A stretch of 64,000 bases of DNA from NCBI RefSeq assembly GCF_000004075.3, contig NC_026658.2:9672001-9736000 (forward strand), read 5' to 3'. Positions within the stretch are counted from its first letter, which is position 1. Each line of letters starts with the position of its first letter. Source of the DNA: Cucumis sativus (taxonomy: Eukaryota; Streptophyta; Magnoliopsida; Cucurbitales; Cucurbitaceae). The notes beneath the pieces are model-generated. The model saw nothing but the letters and a program-made list of their open reading frames with translations. It made no database searches and was not told the origin of the DNA. The position numbers and the translations under genes are program-made. Of this stretch, positions 44,801 through 55,899 are shown piece after piece.

Positions 44801-45049
44801 GAAGTTGACGTTCTAAAATAGTACACTTACATTTCTTTCTTTCTTTTAGTATAATAAAGAGTAGGAAGAGTTAAACCTACAACTTCATAAAAACGATTAT
44901 ATGTAAATTATCGTTGAACTATTTTTTAATTTGAAAATAGACTTAATCATTTTGATAAATTTGAGATGTATTATTGAATTTACACCACCTTTTTTTTGTC
45001 TGTAGTAATTGTTTTATGTAACAGGTTAGGATTCATGGAAAGAAAAAAG

Positions 45050-45665
45050 TAACTTTGCATATTCTATATGAGTTTTGTGCTTCAATTTACTGTCTCCCTC
45101 TTTTCTTCAAACAACTATTTTACTTAAATCATAGTATCTTGAAAGTCAGTCAAAGAAAAATGAAGAAGGGCAATCAAGCTCGAACGACGCCACATGTACA
45201 TACATCGTGCCGTTCATCAAAATCACCTTGTTTGTTAGCCGGTTCTCATGTGCTCCAATGATTACACAACACAAGTTAACAACCAATGAAAACTTGTCCA
45301 AATTCAACATCCTTTGAGGCATTGTTGCGTCACTTCAAACCCAATTTAATTTTCTTGATCATCTCGATCATTTCTCCTTCATCCATAGTCTTCTCGATAC
45401 CAACAATACCGTTGGTTTTTTTTTCCCACTCATTTCACTCACATTTTTCGCTTTTAAACTATAGGTTTATCTTAAAGAACTCCAAAAATCTGACACTGAA
45501 TATCCTCCCACAACATTAGTATTGTTCAACCACAAAATGTCGTGGAATTTAAGTTCTATTATAGTTTCATTGAAGCAATGAACTACTCCATTTTCAGTTG
45601 GATTTATGACCTTGTAACGAGATAAACTGGAGATGAGATTTCAGTTGTATTTCAATCAAACCCAA
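45050..45665 (-). pseudogene. Second GT61 pseudogene fragment
   Basis: A further degraded minus-strand copy of the middle part of the GT61 gene. Equivalents of the SVVNLCSVIIGAHGAGLTN, MMKEVGFEV and SDFRSFLRQTYNL regions can be followed against 49400-49760, with several indels and stops. No RTL2 copy accompanies it, so it is either the remainder of a third unit or an extra copy of GT61 alone. Confidence 0.8.
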
Positions 45666-45892
45666 GTTATTCCATTAAAGTGAGTAGGGTTATTCCATTT
45701 CTTAAGAAGCAAGCTAAACTTTAAAGGGGAATGTGCAATGTAAACCGTAGCTTTTTCTCTAACCTTTTTAGATCCCTTTCTTCTATGAGAAGACAAAGAC
45801 TCTTACTCAATAACAAATATGTTACCACCCACACCATACATGTATACACGCATACACATATAAATATATACATGCAAAACGTAAATAAATAA

Positions 45893-45975
45893 AAAAAATG
45901 AGCTTAGCTCAACTGACACCTAAGCTCTTATGGACAAGAGGTTCTGAGTTCAAATTCCCAGCCTAGTATTTATTA
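45893..45975 (+). repeat. tRNA-derived SINE-like element
   Basis: After an A-rich run, AGCTTAGCTCAACTGAC (45901-45917) resembles a pol III A box and GAGTTCAAATTCC (45947-45959) a B box, spaced about 35 bp apart as in tRNA-derived promoters. No cloverleaf with paired acceptor ends is formed, so it is not a tRNA gene. Similar motif pairs occur near 55400 and, inverted, near 58600. Confidence 0.45.
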
Positions 45976-46302
45976 CAATACTTTTGCAAACAAAAATATG
46001 TCAAGATTTAGAATTTCAGAAGTTTATAACAGTAACAATAATAAGTTTATAACATCATCAAATGTATTGATGTGGACCTCTTTTTTTTTTTGTTAGGATG
46101 CATTTTACCCAAATATACACAGAAATTCACCCCTTCCCTTCCACTCACTCAGCTCCCACCTGCGCCTCCTTCTCTATTCTTCAAACGATTCACAGTCCAA
46201 CCACCGTCGCCGGCGTTTAAGGTCTGACCTAGAGAATCCTCCATGATAGCATTCTTTTTTCTTTTCCTTTCTTTTCTTTATTTTTTTTTATTGAGGAACT
46301 CC

Positions 46303-48676
46303 ATGACACCAATTGAGCGCATACTATCTTATAAGTTTAAGAACAAGAAGCTGTTGGAAGAAGCCCTCACCCACTCCTCCTACCTCAACTCTCCCTCCTA
46401 TGACCGCCTCGAGTTCATCGGAGATTCAGCTATTGGCCTCGCTATTTCCACTTACTTTTTTCCCCTTTATCCGGACCTCAATCAAGGCCAACTCACTTTA
46501 CTTAGTGCTGCTAACGTTAGCACCGAGAAGCTTGCTCGTGTTGCAGTCCTCCATAGATTGTATAGTTATGTTAGACGCAACGCAGACGATCTTGATGATA
46601 ATGTTAGAGAGTTTGCCGATGCCGTCGCTCTAGAAGACAACTCAATTCCCTATGGTGGTTGGTGAAGGCTCCTAAAGTTCTTGCTGACATTGTGGAATCT
46701 GTGGCTGGTGCTATCTATGTAGATGTTGAGTTTGATCTTCAAAAACTATGGGCGGTGAGTTCTTAGTTACATTTGAAGTATGTTTAATATTATTACTTTT
46801 ACTAGCTACACACCAATTAGTTCTCTTTTTTTCTTTTTTTTTCAATATTTTGTAGATTATTAAGGATTTTTTAAAGCCTATCTATACTCCTGAAGACTTA
46901 AAGGCAGATCCCCAACCTGTAACTCTGCTCTTTGAAGATTGCCAGAAAAAAGGGAAGCAGGTTCATATTGAGAATCAGGAAAAGGGTTCCACGTACGTCG
47001 CGAAAGTCTATGTTGACTGTAGGCCTGTTGCTTCTGGCTTTTCGAAGCAAAAACCAATCGCAAGGCTTAATGCTGCCCGAGAAGCTCTTATCATACTGTC
47101 GGATTCTACGGATACCAAAATTAAAAGGGTTGTAACTATTGATGGTATTGATGGTTCGTTTGAAATTGAAGGGGCAAAGCAGAAGCTACATGATTTTTGT
47201 TGCAGGAAAAAGTGGCAGAGTCCAAGTTACAGGTAAATACTATATGATATTTGAGACGTTGCATACTTGCATTGTTTGGACTCTGAATTAGGAGGTAGTT
47301 TAGATGTTGTAGTTGTGGATTTTTCATTTACAAGTATGAACACTCTAACTTATATATCTGCTTTCTAACCAAGTGGGAAATTGAGTTCTTCAATAATTAT
47401 GATGAAATGCACCTTTTTAGGCTTGCCTGCTTCAATTGTAGTCTTGTAATCTTATATCTTCACCAAACTACTTTCGTTCTTTCTGTTCATGGACATGTTA
47501 TTTTTTTCTCTCAAATTTTAAGATTCATTTTAGTTGTCAATACTCACCTGTTCTCTTTTTTGTTTTTTACAAGGCATGATGTTAGTTTCAGCAATGACAT
47601 TGAACTATTCAGCTAAATTTGATGTTAATATATTTGTTAAATGGTAAAAAGAGAACACTAGGTTTACGTGAAAAACCTTAAAACAGGAAGAAAGAACCAC
47701 GATAGAGAGTAACTTTTTATTATTTTCACACACATTGAAAGTTACAAGGGAAGATAACTTTAAAAGTTTTAGCAAGCATTAATACAAAAAAAGGAAATAA
47801 ACTTAGGGTAAACTACAATATTAAAATACTCTCAACGCAATAAACTATCAACAAAGCCTCTTGTTTCCAACAATATCTATACACTGATTTGTTAAAACTT
47901 GTGTTCTTTTGAATCTCCATCCTCTGTGCAATATACTTTTACCTTGTATGAGTAAAACTACACAAACTTGGTTTGCTTCCTTTTACTTTTCCTTCTTAGA
48001 TGTTGATTTTTTATGTGAATGAACTCTTGGATACCTGTTTGCATTATATCGAGTATTGTTTTAAAAGGTCTTCCTGGACACACGCCTAGGCTCAAGGATC
48101 AGGTCTGGCACATTTCTTTTCCAAGGTGACGCTCACAAAATAAGACGTACACCTTTTGTGAAGCCTCAAGGCTCCTTGGAAAGTAGTAATAATTAGAGTG
48201 TTTTCTTCTTTTTTAACTAAAAAATATATATTTAGTAAGGCTAAATGCAAATTTTATTTTGTTTGGAAGGTTTTTTTCTTTCATATTTTTGGTTCAACTC
48301 TGCTCTCTCCTGAATGTAATACTTTCATGTATATATTGTATGCTTAAAAAAATCCTCTTTTTTTTTCTTGAGTTTAAGCTCTAGAAGAATATTGCGCTTT
48401 TATTGCAAGTCATTTTTTGGGTCAGAAACAAAAGTTCAACGCAGATCATCTCCTTTTTCCAACGTGTTCAACCACTAAACACCTCATTGATTTCTTACTT
48501 GCAGTAAAGAAGTTCTTGGACACCCACATGGAAGAAGATTTGTTTGCTGTGTTAAAATTTCCACTTTTAATGATACGCACTCTATAATCGGAGATGAGAA
48601 GTCAAGAGTAAAAGAGGCAGAGAACTCTGCAGCCTCTTTGATGATTCGTGATTTACAGAAAAGAAAGTATCTCTAA
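46303..48676 (+). pseudogene. RTL2-like duplicate with one-base frameshift and one intron missing
   Basis: Paralogue of the RTL2 gene at 40884. Exons 46303-46754, 46856-47232 and 48505-48676 correspond to exons 1+2, 3 and 4 of the intact copy; the first intron is absent with no codons lost. The signature DRLEFIGDSAIG is kept. After EDNSIPYGG a single missing base relative to the intact copy (GGTAGGTTGATGAAG becomes GGTGGTTGGTGAAG) brings in a TGA at 46663-46665, before the second pair of catalytic acids. Beyond it the frame (KVLADIVESVAGAIYVD, then both dsRBDs, stop at 48676) is open again. So this is a very young pseudogene, an assembly error, or a gene making only a truncated protein. An alternative ATG at 46243 adds a hydrophobic 20-residue extension. 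Confidence 0.85.
47635..47872 (-). mobile_element. Solo LTR (238 bp) in the last intron of the RTL2 duplicate
   Basis: The plus strand starts TGTTAAATGG and ends TTTCCAACA; flanks are ATATT (47630-47634) and ATATC (47873-47877), a 5-bp duplication with one change. On the minus strand it starts TGTTGGAAACAAGAGGC, a common Copia LTR opening. The paralogous intron in RTL2 copy 1 (near 42300-42325) runs straight through the site with a single ATATC and no insertion, so the boundaries and its later age are supported by an empty site. Confidence 0.8.
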
Positions 48677-49033
48677 TTTCTATATTATTCAATTGGGCAG
48701 AATCTAGCATAACTGTATAGTAAGTTTATGCTTTCTGATGCCCTCATTTTCCTTGAATATCTTGGAGGTGGGTATGTTGTAAACCATGATTCTACTTGCA
48801 TTTCTGAGTACAAGTTATTGTATCAAAATAAGTATTGGTTGCAATGTAAAATTCAAGGCAACCAGTTTAGGCTGTCATGATGTGTAAATGTAATCTATAT
48901 TGTTTGAAAATAGACAAATTTTGGGATGTTATGATCGAATTGTACAATTGTTCCATAGTAGAATTGTACAATGTAAAATTGTTGATGCACAAAAGGTGAC
49001 TTTACTTATTCTAGACGAGTTTCGTGTTTCAGT

Positions 49034-50477
49034 TCACCAACTTCCTCTTTTTTCTTCGATCAATTTCTTTACTTGAATCATAGTATCCCGAAACCTAGTC
49101 AAATTTATCTTCAAATTCTGTTCATCTATATAAATAGCTCTGCTAGCAAAGTAACCTTGGGCAAATATGGACTCAGGGTCTCTAATAACCGGATGATTTT
49201 CTCCATATTTATCCCATAAAGAACTCTCCTTTGCCTCAATCTTATACTCTAAATATTGAAGCTCCATCTCAGCCGCTGGCTTCCCAAAGAAATACGTAGA
49301 AGGCCAATCAAGCCCGAATGGCACCACTTGCACCACTACCGCGCCGTTTGCCAAGAACACCTCATTCGTTAGCCCGGCCCCATGTGCCCCAATGATCACA
49401 CTACACAAGTTAACCACCGACGAAAACTTGTCCAAATTCGACATTCTTTGTGGCGTTGTTGTCATCACTTCAAACCCAACTTCCTTCATCATCTCAACCA
49501 TTTCTCCTTCGTTCATAAACCTCCTTGAGGTTTGACGAGATATCAACATCACCATTGGTTTTTTCCCGCTCAATTCACTCACATTATTCACTTTTAAGTT
49601 ATAGGTTTGTCTCAGGAAACTCCGAAAATCCGACATGGAATAACCCCCGGGAATATCAGTGTTGTTCAAGGATAAAATGTTGTGAAATTTCAATCCTATG
49701 ACACCTCCATTGAAACAATGGACAGATCCATCTTCGGCTAGATTTATGACATTGAAACGAGATAAACCAGAGAGAATTCGGTTGTATTTTTGAACCCACC
49801 AAGTTTTGTGATCGGTAATGAGAAACCGAACCCGAGTTTGAAAGTGGTAAGAAGTGATGAACAAAGGGATGATGGTCTCGTCGAACTCGTGGAAGAGATT
49901 GCCGGTGAAGCCACCGGTGGAGAAGATGAGGACAGGAACATTATGGATGAATTGACAAAGAGGTAAAAGGGTTTTGTTTGGTTGGAATATGATTTTGAGT
50001 GGAGTAACATCTCTTAAGGTGATTTTGTCCTCCTGTCTTGCATATGGATGAATTAAGATTGGAGAAAAGTTATTTTGTTGAGAATCATTGTTGGTTGAGA
50101 TGTAGAATTCAAGGTTGGTATTGTTGATTCTTGTTGGGTTGTTTGTCAAACATACTTTGGAATGTAAATCTGTATGACAAGCAAATCCTGTTCTTTCTAG
50201 TTGGGTATGATCCTCACCTGTATGTAAACCACCGAATAATATTTAACTTCACTCAAACTGTTTTCTGTTTTTGAAAATTAGTATAAACCTTAACACGTTG
50301 CAACTTTGATAGTTTTTTATAATCTTTGTCCCAAACTCCCTGTTGATGCAATTTTCAATAGCAATAGTTCGTAAATTAACTCTTTTTTGTATAGAAACAA
50401 TTAAAATGATTTTTCATACTTCAAACAAAAACCATACCTCTCACAAGTCTTCCCATTAGAAGTTCATGAGGCTCCAT
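49034..50477 (-). CDS. Glycosyltransferase family 61 protein, at least 2 exons (N terminus uncertain), 407 aa as modelled
   Basis: Type II Golgi glycosyltransferase family that adds pentose or GlcNAc branches to xylan or glycoproteins; the donor specificity cannot be told here. Modelled exons 50477-50438 and 50217-49034 (GT-AG, phase 1), 1224 nt. The short exon gives MEPHELLMGRLVRG and joins to EDHTQLERTGFACHTD..VCLTNNP, the usual GT61 stem-to-catalytic transition. The catalytic part has FHEFDETIIPLF, GYSMSDFRSFLRQTYNL, MVMLISRQTSRRFMN, the family hallmark IIGAHGAGLTNEVFL, and a C-terminal WPSTYFFG...YLEYKIEA. No membrane anchor is encoded in the modelled part, so a first exon is probably missing; an ATG at 50897 (minus) opens about 40 hydrophobic-rich codons but its splice could not be matched. 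The frame previously opening at 50149 begins with TTG and is internal. Confidence 0.85.
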
Positions 50478-50899
50478 CTCTTCTATGCTCTCATCAACAA
50501 TCTCTTGATTTGTTATTGTTGCTCAAACCATCTCTCCAACTTCCCATAGTCTGCCATCTCACTGTATTTACAAACCAAAACATTAAACATAAAATAATCC
50601 TAAATCACACCAATATAATCACAACCTAAACTACAAAACCTAACTTCTCTCCATTTGAATGCTTGAAAATTTAACACGTTAGTAGATAGTTCAAACATTA
50701 TACCATGATCAACTAGATCACCAAACGAACAATAATAATTAATATAAACGGAAGCATAAAAAGGGAGGAAATTAAACATAAAGGACGTACGTACATGAAT
50801 GAAATGGTAGAAGATCAAATGGGGCAAAGAGTGCAGAAAAAAGCAAAGCAAAGTAAATGTTTACTTGATGGATGGAACAAAAGAATGCATTCTCCATAA

Positions 50900-52190
50900 A
50901 AAATTACTTGACTGCGTTTCATACTACAAATTTTGTGCAGTTCATCTAAGTGTTAAATCACAAGTTGTCACATGATAATTATTTGCAAAATTAAACAAAC
51001 ATTGGAGCATCTTAATTTTAGTGATATGGTAGGACAAAATAAAAATCAATAAAAGATTTTGATTTGTTGATTGTATAATCAAGACTAGTAGTTAATAAGT
51101 TGGGTGAGCTAAAATTAACCTTACAAGTTTAGTGGTCCATTTTTATAAATAAACTTTTCTTTTTTTACTTGATAGAAAAAATAAGTATTTCTTTTAAATG
51201 TCATTTTTATTTAAACTCTTTTGATTAAAATTGTTTAAAATAAATTTAAAAAGGCTGATAAAAGTTGTTTTAAGTTGGTGAGAAATGACTTATTTTCAAA
51301 ATCTAACTCCTAAAATATTAAACCTAATGACATACTTACAAACTAAAATTGTAATTCTTCAAACAACATTCAAACGTTCTTTAGTTTTTGTGTGGCATGG
51401 TTTGAAAAGTACATTAAAATCTTAAATACGTAAGAATAAAACTATGTTTCAAGTAGGGTTATGAAAATCAAATTTAAATATTTTCATGATATGAAAAACA
51501 CTCACATATGTTCTAATAGATTAAGATGTATGTGAAGATAATTTTGCTACAAACTCGATCTATGTGAAGTGATATAAAAAAATTTGCTCAACTTTTGACT
51601 TTATTCTATATCTTTTCGTGAATGAAATTGAGATTAAAGTAACTTTATTATGTTTTGCATGTTACTTATTCTCCAAAATCTAAAATAGTGATGTTAGTAG
51701 AAACAATATTTGAAGGCAAACCAATACCAACCTAACATAGCTTTACCAAATATGAATTATTAACTAATAGATTACTATATACTGTTGATCTAAAAAGATT
51801 AAAAAAAAGACAAAAAAGAAAAAAGAAATAAGAAAAAAATGAAAAGTTCACTGCTTTTTCAATTTTACAAAAGTAAGCTTTTTTTTTTTTTTCTCTTTCA
51901 TAGATTTTCTTTTTCTTTGGTCACAATCTTAGTCAACTTTTTCGACTTCATATATTGACCGTTGAAGAAGAAAATTGTATCGGATGACAAAAACATTTAA
52001 AAAATATTTAATTACATATTTTAAAAAATATAATAAATAATTAATGATATTAGAGAAAGTATATTTGAACTTAACAAAAAAAACTATTGCATTTTAACAT
52101 TACTAAATGTTGTTACCATTTTCTTTTACAAAGGCTGGAATTCTAGAAGATTCGGAGAAAATGATACGCGGTTCCTCCTCATTGGTTATT
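50900..52190. other. AT-rich intergenic stretch between GT61 and the lectin gene
   Basis: No gene recognised. Homopolymer A and T runs dominate 51750-52110. The lectin promoter and its short leader occupy the right end. Confidence 0.45.
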
Positions 52191-52261
52191 CTGTCATTTA
52201 TATTCACCGGCAGTCGGTGACGTGCCTCTCCTCACCTGAAGAACTCCCAACAGATCGGAAA

Positions 52262-55200
52262 ATGGCCTTCCCCTTTCACCACCACCACCGCCGTGACGAC
52301 GATGAAGACGGCGAACCTCCTTATCCTCCACCGGGACACAGGCCGCCACACTCCGATCCACCGCCTCCACTGGTTCCCCACATCCACCACCACACTCACT
52401 ACGGCCAGACTCCTCCGCCGCCTCCACCGTCTTACGTTGACTACCAGTCCAATTTCTCTCCGGAACCGCCCGTTCCCAACTACGGATACTCCTCTGGACC
52501 CCCGCCTCCGGTCGTGCACCACCACTCTCACAATCCACACTCTCCCACTGTTATTCACCAACACTCTCATCAGTCCGATTCTCCCTTCTCCAACAGACCA
52601 ACAGTCAAGGTCTACGCCAAAGCAAACCCTAATTTCTCTCTTGCAATCCGCGACGGCAAAGTCGTACTCGTTCCTTCCGATCCAGACGATCCCGCTCAAG
52701 TATGATCGATTCGTTCCTCGATCGCTTTCAGTTTTCGCCTTAATTTGTAATTAGAGTATTTGATTTTTTTAATTTCTTCCTTACAATTCGATAATTTAAT
52801 GGTGTTGGTGAATCGTGAACGTTTCAGCACTGGTTCAAAGATGAGAAATACAGTACAAGGATTAAGGATGAGGAAGGATGTCCCTGCTTTGCTCTGGTTA
52901 ATAAGGCCACCGGTCAGGCGATGAAACATTCCATCGGAGCTTCTCATCCGGTAAGATTTTCCCCTGATTTTATTGCCACTTTTTGTTGGAGTTCATCTGG
53001 AATTGGAGTTTCATTCATATGATAGAATGAATGATTTTGATGAATTGAAAATGCCTTTTAGAATTTGACCAACAACCCATTTAATCCTTATTAGTTTGTG
53101 ATGTTGGAGAATTAAAAATGTAATATACTATTTTCAATTTTTTTTAAAAAAAATTCTCATACGAATAAAACATTAGTTTAAAATTTATATGACAAATCAA
53201 TCATACTATCAATTTATAAAAAGAAAAGTTAAGAAAAAAAAAATGATAAGTGTTTCAGACACGCTTTTCTAAAGATGCATAGTGATTCTAAAACCGGATC
53301 GGATTCTACAACTCATCACGTTTATTTATTAATTAATTTAGGGTTCAATTTGTTTTTCTTTTTTTATTCTAAGAAAACAATTAGTATTCTATTAACGTTC
53401 TTGATTAAAATGACTTTAGTTGGTGGAAATGGAAGATATAAATGTGTAGGTGGGTCATGTATGAGTTTGTCCGTTGTAACTATTTCTTCTCTTTAAAAAG
53501 TTCTGATTAAAATGAAACATTTTTCATTTTGTTATTATTTCTTGTTGCTATTTGTGGGGTTCGGTGGGATTTTTAGGACTTCTTTTACTGTACGTAATCA
53601 TTTGAAAAGAAAATGATATTATTTTTTATAAATTGTGTTTAACACACATGCTTTATGAACTTCCTTGGTCTCTCATTTTCATTTAAAAATTTGTAACTCT
53701 AATCCTTACCTTGTAAAATCTCATCATATTAATGCCAATTTTTATAATTCGACAGGTTACTATATTTTGTACAATTGAGAGTAAACCGAGTCATGATAAA
53801 GTTTTATAGACTAAATTGTTGCTAAGTTGAAAGTATAGAGATTGAATTGTTTGGTTCAACAACTGAAAGTTACTTATATTTAGTCTTTTTTTATTTGAGT
53901 TTGAATGCTAGTTTTATAATCTATTATTTGATTTTGTTTTGGTTGGGTTATGATGTTCAAGTTGCCTGGATCTGGGCATTCTCTCTCACCAAGTTCTAGG
54001 GTTGCATCTTGTTATACGGTTCCTTAAATTCTGGTTCAAGAAAGGTCACAATGGGGAGTAATAGAACCTGAAGACGCAATCATGCCGAGTTTTGTCTTGG
54101 TTGATTATGATTGGTGTCCTTTTCGGTATTCATACTGTTTTTATTCTTTCATTTTTGGTTAAACATGTCCGATTGAAACAGAACTGTGGAACTTTGTTTG
54201 ATGTTGGTTTTGTCCTGGAGAAGGACATTAAATATTCACGTTGTGAAAATGATATATCAATTTCAAACTGACTGAGTTTAAAATTAAAACCGGCTGAGGT
54301 CAAAAATAAAAATGCAGGTTCAGTTGACACGTTACGAACCAAATGTTGTGGACGAGTCTGTACTGTGGACACAGAGCAAGGAATTTGGGGAAGGATACAG
54401 AGCCATAAGAATGGTGAATAACGTTCACTTGAATGTTGATGCCTTTCATGGAGACAGATATTCTGGTGGAATTCATGACGGCACCCATATTGTTCTGTGG
54501 AAATGGAAGGAAGGAGAAAACCAACTATGGAAGATCGTACCCTACTGTAAGTGCTTTCAATTTAATACTATGGTTAGACATCATTCTCTTCTGTTCATCT
54601 TGCTGTTACTGACTCTTGATTTCTGGATCTCATGCCAAATCAATGGGTTCTATTGCTCAGTTTTATATTTTTGAATTCTAAATTTTTGAATTCCCCCACC
54701 CTGATCCTTTAATACCCTGTTAAACAAAGATTTCATGTTGAAAAATGATAGATCAAAGGATTGGGGCAAGAGGTGAGGTTTTTTAGTTTAGAGAGTTGCT
54801 GACATAAATGAGCTATTTAGACGCAAGTCCAACGAGTAAGGTGTTAAGGAGTTGATAAGTTATGGAAGTGATGTTTTTTAGTCGTGGGATTCATGAACTC
54901 TTTGGACAGAGTAAGGTTTTGTTTTTGACCTATTTGTCTTTTCAAATAATTTTTAAAGCTACAACATCGAAAAATAAGATGAAAGAATATACATACATAC
55001 AAAAAAAAAAACCTCCATAAAAAGGGGAGCTCCCTTTCCAAGAAGGAGCTTCAACCATGCAACAAATATGTATTGGTAATTATTAAAGTCCATCGAAATT
55101 AAAGTCCAAAGAGAAACATGAAAACAAACGAGGGACTGAACATACAAAAGGTCCCTATCCACGCCCCTAAAGATTCTCTTATTTCATGCCTTCCCAATAC

Positions 55201-55522
55201 ACCATAGAAAACAACATTTCCTCCCAAAATGTAGAATTAAGCAGAAATTCCTTGATAATAATAACATGGACATATTTGTGTCGAGCATCATCAAACCAGG
55301 AAGAAATGATCCCAAACTCCAAACTCACAACCCTAAAAATATGGTCAGGTTTTATAATATTTAGACCTTTATCCGGATATTAATATGGTTCAATTTAACA
55401 TACGCTCTTAGTCAACTAGGAAGTCGGCAGTTCAAATCTTTTAGATTAGATGTTAAAATTTTAGAACCCAGGTTAAAAATTAACAACTTCTTCTTCTTAT
55501 TTTTAATTGGGTACAAACAGGA
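52262..55522 (+). CDS. EULS3: EULS3-type Euonymus lectin (ricin B-like lectin EULS3), 4 exons, 263 aa
   Basis: Nucleocytoplasmic carbohydrate-binding lectin linked in other plants to ABA, drought and guard-cell responses. Exons 52262-52699, 52828-52950, 54318-54546, then 55521 onward; GT-AG. Residues 1 to about 112 are a His/Pro-rich disordered arm (HHHHRRDDDEDGEPPYPPP, IHHHTHYGQTPPPPPP, HQHSHQSDSPF). The EUL domain fills 113-263: VKVYAKANPNFSLAIRDGKV, HWFKDEKYSTRIKDEEGCPC, ALVNKATGQAMKHSIGASHP, VQLTRYEPNVVDESVLWTQS, LNVDAFHGD, GTHIVLWKWKEGENQLWKIVPY. The third exon ends TAC T and the next acceptor (ACAAACAG at 55520) supplies GA, so the stop TGA is probably split by a 974-bp intron. If that intron is not used, the frame reads on as CKCFQFN.. 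to 54674. The start is the first ATG; the upstream frame from 52217 is not ATG-led. Strong single-domain family match. Confidence 0.88.
52951..54317 (+). other. Second intron of the EULS3 gene
   Basis: A 1.37-kb GT-AG intron between the CCG codon of ASHP and GTT CAG of VQLTRYEP. AT-rich, no embedded gene recognised. Confidence 0.8.
55400..55445 (+). repeat. tRNA-derived SINE-like motif pair
   Basis: CTTAGTCAACTAGG (about 55407-55420) and GCAGTTCAAATCT (about 55428-55440) resemble A and B boxes, but with a short spacing and no tRNA fold. It lies in the last intron of the lectin gene. Confidence 0.3.
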
Positions 55523-55899
55523 GGATGTGATGAAATGAAGGGGATGCTATTGTATGCAATGGAGTGTTGTAATAATGTGATGTTGAGAATAAATTAAAGG
55601 TATTCTCTTGGATTTGAGAAGAAACCATGTTTGTTGTTCATGACAAATTGGAAGTGTGGAGGCATCAATCAAAAATATACTTTTTGCTTTTGCTTTTGCT
55701 TTAGATTTAGCTTTAGCAATTAGCATTATTGGATTTGGATGGCTTTTACTTTTCACTCACAATATCCTCAACTATGTTTATTCCACATTCTCTTCATTTC
55801 AACCAAACTTACTGTGAAATTATGTATCTTCTTCTGTTCCATTTGATGATAATGATAGTAATTATATTATGTCCATATCCTATTTGTGTACTTTGATCT

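Noticed and set aside
45893-45975. tRNA gene
   Set aside because: A and B box-like motifs are present but acceptor and anticodon stems do not pair; better explained as a SINE.
52194-52754. Overlapping frames of 114-155 codons on both strands at the lectin gene
   Set aside because: Shadows of the His/Pro-rich first exon of the lectin; only the 52262 frame continues into conserved EUL-domain exons.
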